64,000 nucleotides of DNA from G958295935 sp965224235 (lineage in GTDB: Bacteria > Chloroflexota > Dehalococcoidia > Lucifugimonadales > Lucifugimonadaceae), in the NCBI GenBank assembly GCA_965224235.1, contig CBDCYP010000001.1, positions 992,001-1,056,000 of the forward strand, written 5' to 3'. The position numbers and the translations under genes are program-made. Within the stretch, counting starts at the first letter, position 1. The number at the start of each line of letters is the position of its first letter. Below, one piece after another: positions 49,601 through 61,600 of the stretch. Under the pieces are notes generated by a model. That model worked only from the letters and a program-made list of their open reading frames with translations. It was not told the origin of the DNA and ran no database searches.

Positions 49601-52600
49601 AGCGGCCTCACAGACACCATCGCGGTGACCATAGAGGTGAACGACCTGAACGAGGCGCCGGAGTTCCTGTCGGAGGCCTACACGGATCAGGACGGGACAA
49701 AGGTGCCGCCGGCGTCCATTACCGTGGACGACCGGGACGTGCCGGAGAACACCGCCTCCGGCCAGGACGTTGGCGATCCCGTCACGGCCACGGACCCGGA
49801 CGACGGGGCCTCCCTGACCTACGCCCTGGAGGCCAGCAGCCACGCCGACGCCGGCCCGGACGATCATACCCACTTCACCATCGTCGCCGGAAGCGGCCAG
49901 CTCATAACCAGGGGCGCGCTGAACCATGAGGCCGACGCCTCCTACATCGTGGTGGTCACCGTCACCGACGGCAAGAACCCCGCCGGGGAGCCCGACGACG
50001 CGGTGGACGACTCCATCACCATCACCATAAACGTCACCAACGTCAACGAGAAGCCGACCTTCGACGACGGGCTGACCGCGTCGGTGAACGCGGCGGAGAA
50101 CCAGACGGCGGTGGCCACGCCGGACGTCACCGACCCCGAGAAGGACACCCTCACCTACCGGCTGAATACGACCGCGTCGGTATCCGCTCCGGCCACAAAC
50201 GACCACGCGTTGTTCACCATGACCGACGCAGGCGTCCTGACCTTCAAGGCGGCCCCCGACTTCGAGGCCGCCAAGAACAGCTTCACCATCGTCATTGAGG
50301 TAAGGGACAGCAAGGACGGCGGGGGCAAGGCGGACACCCACTGGGACGACTCCATAACCCTCACCGTCAACGTCACCGACGCGGCCGAGCCTCCCGACGC
50401 CCCCGTGGACCTCGCGGTGAAGTCGACGGCCAACGGGCTGAACGTCACCTGGACGGCGCCGGTGATGACGGGCAAGCCGCCGCTGACCGGCTACGACGTG
50501 GAGCATCGACTGCGCACCAGCGCCGACGGGGCCGACGCCGCGGACGTGACCTGGGGCAGCTGGACCGACGCGTCCCACGCCGACACGTCCACCAGCGCCG
50601 GCATCACCGGCCTCACGCCGGACGCCACCTACCAGGTGCGGGCGCGGGGCGTCAACGCCGAGGGGGACGGCCAGTGGGCCGAGCCCGAAAACGGCGTGCC
50701 GGGCCACCCCAACCGGGCCCCGACCTTCGGCGACAGCGTGACCCTCTACGTGGACGAGAACACGGCGCCGGGCGCCGACATAGACGACTCGCCGGCGGCC
50801 ACCGACCTCGACGGCGACTCCCTGACCTACTCCCTCGGCGGGACCGACTCGGCCCACTTCGCCATCACGGCCGGAAGCGGCCAGCTGAAGACCAAGGGGG
50901 CCCTGGACCACGAGAACGAGGACTCCTACTCGGTGGTCGTCACCGCCAGCGACGGGACGCTCACAGACACCATCGCGGTGACGATCAACGTCAACGACCT
51001 GAACGAGAAGCCGGAGTTCCTGTCGGAGGCCTACACGGATCAGGACGGGACAAAGGTGCCGCCGGCGTCCATTACCGTGGACGACCGGGACGTGCCGGAG
51101 AACACCGCCTCCGGCCAGGACGTTGGCGATCCCGTCACGGCCACGGACCCGGACGACGGGGCCTCCCTGACCTACGCCCTGGAGGCCAGCAGCCACGCCG
51201 ACGCCGGCCCGGACGATCATACCCACTTCACCATCGTCGCCGGAAGCGGCCAGCTCATAACCAGGGGCGCGCTGAACCATGAGGCCGACGCCTCCTACAT
51301 CCTGGTGGTCACCGTCACCGACGGCAAGAACCCCGCCGGGGAGCCCGACGACGCGGTGGACGACTCCATCACCATCACCATAAACGTCACCAACGTCAAC
51401 GAGAAGCCGTCCTTCGACGACGGGCTGACGGCCTCGGTGAACGCGGCGGAGAACCAGACCGCGGTGGCCACGCCGGACGTCACCGACCCCGAGAAGGACA
51501 CGCTCACCTACCGGCTGAATACGACCGCGTCGGTATCCGCTCCGGCCACAAACGACCACGCGTTGTTCACCATGACCGACGCAGGCGTCCTGACCTTCAA
51601 CGCCGCCCCCGACTTCGAGGCGGCGAAGAACAGCTTCACCATCGTCATCCAGGTGCGGGACAAGAAGGCCGCCAACGGCGACGCCGACACCGTGTGGGAC
51701 GACTCCATCACCCTCACCATCAACGTCACCGACGCGGCCGAGCCGCCCGACGCCCCCGGGAACCTCGCGGTGAAGTCGACGGCCAACGGGCTGAACGTCA
51801 CCTGGACGGCCCCGGTGATGACGGGCAAGCCACCGCTGACGGGCTACGACGTGGAGCATCGCCTGCGCACCAGCGCCGCCGAGGCTCTCACCGCGGTCTG
51901 GGGCAGCTGGACCGACGCGTCCCACGCCGACACGTCGACCAGCGCCGGCATCACCGGCCTCACCCCGGACGCCACCTACCAGGTGCGGGTGAGGGGCGTC
52001 AACGCCGAGGGAGACGGCCAGTGGGCCGGGCCCGAAAACGGCGTGCCGGGCCACCCCAACCGGGCGCCGACCTTCGGCGACGGCGTGACCCTATACGTGG
52101 ACGAGAACACGGCAGCGGGCGCCGACATAGACGACTCGCCGACGGCCACCGATCTCGACGGCGACTCCCTGACCTATTCGCTGGGCGGGACCGATTCGGC
52201 CCACTTCGCCATCACGGCCGGAAGCGGCCAGCTGAAGACCAGGGGGGCGCTGAACCACGAGAACGAGGACTCCTACTCGGTGATCGTCACAGCGGAGGAC
52301 CCCAGCGGCCTCACAGACACCATCGCTGTGACGATAGAGGTCAACGACCTGAACGAGGCGCCGGAGTTCCTGTCGGAGGCCTACACGGATCAGGACGGGA
52401 CAAAGGTGCCGCCGGCGTCCATTACCGTGGACGACCGGGACGTGCCGGAGAACACCGCCTCCGGCCAGGACGTTGGCGATCCCGTCACGGCCACGGACCC
52501 GGACGACGGGGCCTCCCTGACCTACGCCCTGGAGGCCAGCAGCCACGCGGACGCCGGCCCGGACGATCATACCCACTTCACCATCGTCGCCGGAAGCGGC

Positions 52601-55600
52601 CAGCTCATAACCAGGGGCGCGCTGAACCACGAGAGCGACGCCTCCTACATCGTGGTGGTCACCGTCACCGACGGCAAGGACGGGGACGGGAAGGCCGACG
52701 ACGCGGTGGACGACTCCATCACCATCACCATAAACGTCACCAACGTCAACGAGGCCCCGAGCTTCGACGACGGGCTGACCGCGTCGGTGAACGCGGCGGA
52801 GAACCAGACGGCGGTGGCCGCGCCGGACGTCACCGACCCCGAGAAGGACACGCTCAGCTACAGGCTGGACACGGCCGCGACCTTCACCGATCCCGCGGTC
52901 TCCAACGACCACGGCTCCTTCACCATGACCGACGCAGGCGTCCTGACCTTCAACGCCGCCCCCGACTTCGAGGCGGCGAAGAACACCTACACCCTCGTGA
53001 TCGAGGTGCGGGACAGCAAGGACGTGAACGGCGACGCCGACACCGTGTGGGACGACTCCATCATCCTCACCGTCAACGTCACCGACGCGGCCGAGCCGCC
53101 CGACGCCCCCGGGAACCTCGCGGTGAAGTCGACGGCCAACGGGCTCACGGTGACCTGGACGGCCCCGGTGATGACGGGCAAGCCGCCGCTGACGGGCTAC
53201 GACGTGGAGCATCGCCTGCGCACCAGCGCCGACGGCGCCCTCACCGAGGTGTGGGGCGACTGGACCGACGCGTCCCACGGCGACACGTCCACCAGCGCCG
53301 GCATCACCGGGCTCACGCCGGACGCCACCTACCAGGTGCGGGCGCGGGGCGTCAACGACGAGGGGGACGGCCAGTGGGCCGAGCCCGAAAACGGCGTGCC
53401 GGGCCACCCCAACCGGGCGCCGACCTTCGGCGACGGCGTGACCCTATACGTGGACGAGAACACGGCAGCGGGCGCCGACATAGACGACTCGCCGACGGCC
53501 ACCGATCTCGACGGCGACTCCCTGACCTACTCGCTGGGCGGGACCGACTCGGCCCACTTCGCCATCGCGGCCGGAAGCGGCCAGCTCAAGACCAGGGGGG
53601 CCCTGGACCACGAGAACAAGGACTCCTACTCGGTGGTCGTCACCGCCAGCGACGGGACGCTCACAGACACCATCGCGGTGACCATAGAGGTCAACGACCT
53701 GAACGAGGCGCCGGAGTTCCTGTCGGAGGCCTACACGGATCAGGACGGGACAAAGGTGCCGCCGGCGTCCATTACCGTGGACGACCGGGACGTGCCGGAG
53801 AACACCGCCTCCGGCCAGGACGTTGGCGATCCCGTCACCGCCACGGACCCGGACGACGGGGCCTCCCTGACCTACGCCCTGGGGGCCAGCAGCCACGCCG
53901 ACGCCGGCCCCAACGATCATACCCACTTCACCATCGTCGCCGGAAGCGGCCAGCTCATAACCAGGGGCGCGCTGAACCATGAGGCCGACGCCTCCTACAT
54001 CCTGGTGGTCACCGTCACCGACGGCAAGAACCCCGCCGGGGAGCCCGACGACGCGGTGGACGACTCCATCATCCTCACCATCAACGTGACGGACCTGAAC
54101 GAGGCGCCGACCTTCGACGACGGGCAAACGGCCTCGGTGAACGCGGCGGAGAACCAGACCGCGGTGGCCACGCCGGACGTCACCGACCCGGACGGGGACG
54201 ACCTCACCTACCGGCTGAATACGACCGCGTCGGTATCCGCTCCGGCCACAAACGACCACGCGTTGTTCACCATGACCGACGCAGGCGTCCTGACCTTCAA
54301 GGCGGCCCCCGACTTCGAGGCCGCCAAGAACAGCTTCACCGTCGTCATTCAGGTGAGGGACAAGAAGGCCGCCAACGGCGACGCCGACACCGTGTGGGAC
54401 GACTCCATCATCCTCACCATCAACGTCACCGACGCGGCCGAGCCGCCCGACGCCCCCGGGAACCTCGCGGTGAAGTCGACGGCCAACGGGCTGAACGTCA
54501 CCTGGACGGCCCCGGTGATGACGGGCAAGCCACCGCTGACGGGCTACGATGTGGAGCATCGCCTGCGCACCAGCGCCGCCGAGGCTCTCACCGCGGTCTG
54601 GGGCAGCTGGACCGACGCGTCCCACGCCGACACGTCGACCAGCGCCGGCATCACCGGCCTCACCCCGGAGGCCACCTACCAGGTGCGGGTGAGGGGCGTC
54701 AACGCCGAGGGAGACGGCCAGTGGGCCGAGCCCGAAAACGGCGTGCCGGGCCACCCCAACCGGGCCCCGAGCTTCGACGACGGGCTGACCGCGTCGGTGA
54801 ACGCGGCGGAGAACCAGACGGCGGTGGCCACGCCGGACGTCACCGACCCCGAGAAGGACACCCTCAGCTACCGGCTGAATACGACCGCGTCGGTATCCGC
54901 TCCGGCCACAAACGACCACGCGTTGTTCACCATGACCGACGCAGGCGTCCTGACCTTCAACGCCGCCCCCGACTTCGAGGCCGCCAAGAACACCTACACC
55001 CTCGTGATCGAGGTGCGGGACAGCAAGGACGTGAACGGCGACGGCGACACCCACTGGGACGACTCCATCATCCTCACCATCAACGTGACGGACCTGAACG
55101 AGGCGCCGTCCTTCGACGACGGGCTAACCGCGTCGGTGAACGCGGCGGAGAACCAGACGGCGGTGGCCACGCCGGACGTCACCGACCCGGACGGGGACGA
55201 CCTGACCTACCGGTTGAACACAACCGCGTCGGTATCCGCTCCGGCCACAAACGACCACGCGTTGTTCACCATGACCGACGCAGGCGTCCTGACCTTCAAC
55301 GCCGCCCCCGACTTCGAGGCGGTCAAGAACACCTACACCCTCGTCATCCAGGTGCGGGACAGCAAGGACGCGGCCGGTACGGGCGACACCCTCTGGGACG
55401 ACTCCATCACCCTCACCGTCAACGTCACCGACGCGGCCGAGCCGCCCGACGCCCCCGAGAACCTCGCGGTGAAGTCGACGGCCAACGGGCTGAACGTCAC
55501 CTGGACGGCGCCGGTGATGACGGGCAAGCCGCCGCTGACGGGCTACGACGTGGAGCATCGCCTGCGCACCAGCGCCGACGCCGCCCTCACCGCGGTCTGG

Positions 55601-58600
55601 GGCGACTGGACCGACGCGTCCCACGGCGACACGTCCACCAGCGCCGGCATCACCGGGCTGACGCCGGACGCCACCTACCAGGTAAGGGTGCGGGGCGTCA
55701 ACGCCGAGGGAGACGGCGATTGGGCCGGGCCGGAAAACGGCGTGCCGGGCCACCCCAACCGGGCGCCGGCTTTCCTGAGCGACAGCGTAACCCTCGACGT
55801 GGACGAGAACACGGCGCCGGGCGCCGACATAGACGACTCGCCGACCGCGACCGACCTCGACGGCGACTCCCTGACCTACTCCCTCGGCGGGACCGACTCG
55901 GCCCACTTCGCCATCGCGGCCGGAAGCGGCCAGCTCAAGACCAAGGGGGACCTGGACCACGAGAACGAGGACTCCTACTCGGTGGTCGTCACCGCCAGCG
56001 ACGGGACGCTCACAGACACCATCGCGGTGACAATAGAGGTGAACGACCTGAACGAGAAGCCGGAGTTCCTGTCGGAGGCCTACACGGATCAGGACGGGAC
56101 AAAGGTGCCGCCGGCGTCCATTACCGTGGACGACCGGGACGTGCCGGAGAACACCGCCTCCGGCCAGGACGTTGGCGATCCCGTCACGGCCACGGACCCG
56201 GACGACGGGGCCTCCCTGACCTACGCCCTGGGGGCCAGCAGCCACGCCGACGCCGGCCCGGACGATCATACCCACTTCACCATCGTGGCCTTCAGCGGCC
56301 AGCTGCAGACCAGCGGGGCGCTGAACCACGAGAGCGACGCCTCCTACATCGTGGTGGTCACCGTCACCGACGGCAAGAACCCCGCCGGGGAGCCCGACGA
56401 CGCGGTGGACGACTCCATCACCATCACCATAAACGTCACCAACGTCAACGAGGCGCCGAGCTTCGACGACGGGCAAACGGCCTCGGTGAACGCGGCGGAG
56501 AACCAGACGGCGGTGGCCGCGCCGGACGTCACCGACCCGGACGGGGACGACCTGACCTACCGGCTGAACACCGCGGCGACCTTCACCGATCCCGCGGTCT
56601 CCAACGACCACGGCTCCTTCACCATGACCGACACAGGCTCGCTGACCTTCAAGGCGGCCCCCGACTTCGAGGCCGGCGACAACACCTACACCCTGGTCGT
56701 CGAGGTGAGGGACAGCAAGGACGTGAACGGCGACGGCGACACCCACTGGGACGACTCCATAACCCTCACCGTCAACGTCACCGACGCGGCCGAGCCTCCC
56801 GACGCCCCCGGGGACCTGGCGGTGAAGTCGACGGCCAACGGGCTGAATGTGACCTGGACGGCGCCGGTGATGACGGGCAAGCCGGCGCTGACGGGCTACG
56901 ACGTGGAGCATCGCCTGCGCACCAGCGCCGACGACGCCCTCACCGCGGTCTGGGGCGACTGGACCGACGCGTCCCACACCGACACATCCACCAGCGCCGG
57001 CATCACGGGGCTGACGCCGGACGCCACCTACCAGGTGCGGGTGCGGGGCGTCAACGACGAGGGGAACGGCCAGTGGGCCGGGCCCGAAAACGGCGTGCCG
57101 GGCCATCCCAACCGGGCGCCGACCTTCGGCGACAGCGTGACCCTATACGTGGACGAGAACACGGCATCGGGCGCCGACATAGACGACTCGCCGACGGCCA
57201 CCGATCTCGACGGCGACTCCCTGACCTATTCGCTGGGCGGGACCGACTCGGCCCACTTCGCCATCGCGGCCGGAAGCGGCCAGCTCAAGACCAAGGGCGC
57301 GCTGAACTACGAGGGCACGTCGTCCTACTCGGTGGTCGTCACCGCCAGCGACGGGACGCTCACAGACACCATCGCGGTGACCATAGAGGTCAACGACCTG
57401 AACGAGAAGCCGGAGTTCCTGTCGGAGGCCTACACGGATCAGGACGGGACAAAGGTGCCGCCGGCGTCCATTACCGTGGACGACCGGGACGTGCCGGAGA
57501 ACACCGCCTCCGGCCAGGACGTTGGCGATCCCGTCACGGCCACGGACCCGGACGACGGGGCCTCCCTGACCTACGCCCTGGAGGCCAGCAGCCACGCGGA
57601 CGCCGGCCCCAACGATCATACCCACTTCACCATCGTCGCCGGAAGCGGCCAGCTCATAACCAGGGGCGCGCTGAACCATGAGGCCGACGCCTCCTACATC
57701 GTGGTGGTCACCGTCACCGACGGCAAGAACCCCGCCGGGGAGCCCGACGACGCGGTGGACGACTCCATCACCATCACCATAAACGTCACCAACGTCAACG
57801 AGAAGCCGTCCTTCGACGACGGGCTGACCGCGTCGGTGAACGCGGCGGAGAACCAGACGGCGGTGGCCACGCCGGACGTCACCGACCCCGAGAAGGACAC
57901 GCTCAGCTACAGGCTGGACACGGCCGCGTCGGTATCCGCTCCGGCCACAAACGACCACGCGTTGTTCACCATGACCGACGCAGGCGTCCTGACCTTCAAC
58001 GCCGCCCCCGACTTCGAGGCTGCCAAGAACACCTACACCCTCGTGATCGAGGTGCGGGACAGCAAGGACGCGGCCGGTAAGGACGACACCGTGTGGGACG
58101 ACTCCATAACCCTCACCGTCAACGTCACCGACGTGGCCGAGCCTCCCGACGCCCCCGGGGACCTCGCGGTGAAGTCGACGGCCAACGGGCTGAACGTCAC
58201 CTGGACGGCCCCTGTGATGACGGGCAAGCCGCCGCTGACGGGCTACGACGTGGAGCATCGCCTGCGCACCAGCGCCGCCGCCGCCCTCACCGCGGTCTGG
58301 GGCAGCTGGACCGACGCGTCCCACGCCGACACGTCCACCAGCGCCGGCATCACCGGCCTCACCCCGGACGCCACCTACCAGGTGCGGGCGCGGGGCGTCA
58401 ACGCCGAGGGGGACGGCCAGTGGGCCGAGCCCGAAAACGGCGTGCCGGGCCACCCCAACCGGGCGCCGACCTTCGGCGACAGCGTGACCCTCTACGTGGA
58501 CGAGAACACGGCCTCAGGCGCGGATATAGACGACTCGCCGACCGCCACCGATCTCGACGGCGACTCCCTGACCTACACCCTCGGCGGGACCGATTCGGCC

Positions 58601-61600
58601 CACTTCGCCATCGCGGCCGGAAGCGGCCAGCTCAAGACCAAGGGGGCGCTGAACTACGAGGGCACGTCGTCCTACTCGGTGGTCGTCACCGCCAGCGACG
58701 GGACGCTCACAGACACCATCGCGGTGACCATAGAGGTCAACGACCTGAACGAGAAGCCGGAGTTCCTGTCGGAGGCCTACACGGATCAGGACGGGACAAA
58801 GGTGCCGCCGGCGTCCATTACCGTGGACGACCGGGACGTGCCGGAGAACACCGCCTCCGGCCAGGACGTTGGCGATCCCGTCACGGCCACGGACCCGGAC
58901 GACGGGGCCTCCCTGACCTACGCCCTGGAGGCCAGCAGCCACGCGGACGCCGGCCCGGACGATCATACCCACTTCACCATCGTCGCCGGAAGCGGCCAGC
59001 TCATAACCAGGGGCGCGCTGAACCATGAGGCCGACGCCTCCTACATCGTGGTGGTCACCGTCACCGACGGCAAGAACCCCGCCGGGGAGCCCGACGACGC
59101 GGTGGACGACTCCATCACCATCACCATAAACGTCACCAACGTCAACGAGGCGCCGTCCTTCGACGACGGGCTAACCGCGTCGGTGAACGCGGCGGAGAAC
59201 CAGACGGCGGTGGCCACGCCGGACGTCACCGACCCCGAGAAGGACACCCTCACCTACCGGCTGAACACAACCGCGTCGGTATCCGCTCCGGCCACAAACG
59301 ACCACGCGTTGTTCACCATGACCGACGCAGGCGTCCTGACCTTCAACGCCGCCCCCGACTTCGAGGCCGCCAAGAACACCTACACCCTCGTCATCCAGGT
59401 GCGGGACAGCAAGGACGCGGCCGGTACGGGCGACACCCTCTGGGACGACTCCATCACCCTCACCGTCAACGTCACCGACGCGGCCGAGCCGCCCGACGCC
59501 CCCGGGAACCTCGCGGTGAAGTCGACGGCCAACGGGCTTACGGTGACCTGGACGGCGCCGGTGATGACGGGCAAGCCGCCGCTGACCGGCTACGACGTGG
59601 AGCATCGCCTGCGCACCAGCGCCGACGGCGCCCTCACCGAGGTGTGGGGCGACTGGACCGACGCGTCCCACGGCGACACGTCCACCAGCGCCGGCATCAC
59701 GGGGCTGACGCCGGAGGCGACCTACCAGGTGAGGGTGCGGGGCGTCAACGCCGAGGGAGACGGCCAGTGGGCCGGGCCCGAAAACGGCGTGCCGGGCCAC
59801 CCCAACCGGGCCCCGACCTTCGGCGACGGCGTGACCCTATACGTGGACGAGAACACGGCAGCGGGCGCCGACATCGACGACTCGCCGACGGCCACCGATC
59901 TCGACGGCGACTCCCTGACCTATTCGCTGGGCGGAACCGACTCGGCCCACTTCGCCATCGCGGCCGGAAGCGGCCAGCTCAAGACCAAGGGCGCGCTGAA
60001 CCACGAGAACAAGGACTCCTACTCGGTGGTCGTCACCGCGGAGGACCCCAGCGGCCTCACCGACACCATCGCGGTGACCATCAACGTCAACGACCTGAAC
60101 GAGGCGCCGGAGTTCCTGTCGGAGGCCTACACGGATCAGGACGGGACAAAGGTGCCGCCGGCGTCCATTACCGTGGACGACCGGGACGTGCCGGAGAACA
60201 CCGCCTCCGGCCAGGACGTTGGCGATCCCGTCACGGCCACGGACCCGGACGACGGGGCCTCCCTGACCTACGCCCTGGAGGCCAGCAGCCACGCGGACGC
60301 CGGCCCGGACGATCATACCCACTTCACCATCGTCGCCGGAAGCGGCCAGCTCATAACCAGGGGCGCGCTGAACCATGAGGCCGACGCCTCCTACATCGTG
60401 GTGGTCACCGTCACCGACGGCAAGAACCCCGCCGGGGAGCCCGACGACGCGGTGGACGACTCCATCACCATCACCATAAACGTCACCAACGTCAACGAGA
60501 AGCCGACCTTCGACGACGGGCTGACCGCGTCGGTGAACGCGGCGGAGAACCAGACGGCGGTGGCCACGCCGGACGTCACCGACCCCGAGAAGGACACCCT
60601 CACCTACCGGCTGAATACGACCGCGTCGGTATCCGCTCCGGCCACAAACGACCACGCGTTGTTCACCATGACCGACGCAGGCGTCCTGACCTTCAACGCC
60701 GCCCCCGACTTCGAGGCCGCCAAGAACAGCTTCACCATCGTCATTGAGGTAAGGGACAGCAAGGACGGCGGGGGCAAGGCGGACACCCACTGGGACGACT
60801 CCATAACACTCACCGTCAACGTCACCGACGCGGCCGAGCCGCCCGACGCCCCCGGGAACCTCGCGGTGAAGTCGACGGCCAACGGGCTCACCGTGACCTG
60901 GACGGCGCCGGTGATGACGGGCAAGCCGCCGCTGACGGGCTACGACGTGGAGCATCGCCTGCGCACCAGCGCCGCCGCCGCCCTCACCGAGGTGTGGGGC
61001 GACTGGACCGACGCGTCCCACGGCGACACGTCGACCAGCGCCGGCATCACCGGCCTCACCCCGGAGGCCACCTACCAGGTGCGGGTGAGGGGCGTCAACG
61101 CCGAGGGAGACGGCCAGTGGGCCGAGCCCGAAAACGGCGTGCCGGGGCAGCCCAACCGGGCCCCGACCTTCGGCGACGGCGTGACCCTATACGTGGACGA
61201 GAACACGGCAGCGGGCGCCGACATAGACGACTCGCCGACCGCCACCGATCTCGACGGCGACTCCCTGACCTATTCGCTGGGCGGGACCGACTCGGCCCAC
61301 TTCGCCATCGCGGCCGGAAGCGGCCAGCTCAAGACCAAGGGGGCCCTGGACCACGAGAACGAGGACTCCTACTCGGTGGTGGTGACCGCCAGCGACGGGA
61401 CGCTCACAGACACCATCGCGGTGACCATAGAGGTGAACGACCTGAACGAGGCGCCGAGCTTCGACGCCGGGCAGACGGCCTCGGTGAACGCGGCGGAGAA
61501 CCAGACGGCGGTGGCCGCGCCGGACGTCACCGACCCCGAGAAGGACACCCTCAGCTACAGGCTGGACACCGCGGCGACCTTCACCGATCCCGCGGTCTCC

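Noticed and set aside
47696..52054. Very long open frame on the minus strand (1452 codons), and similar ones up to 63457
   Set aside because: They run antisense to the giant gene, contain only Val/Gly/Arg-rich periodic sequence without family resemblance, and arise because the GC-rich repeats lack stops in several frames.
51694..57681. Long Arg/Gly/His-rich frames on the plus strand in another phase
   Set aside because: Out-of-frame shadow of the cadherin/FN3 array; low-complexity periodic sequence, no start context and no domains.
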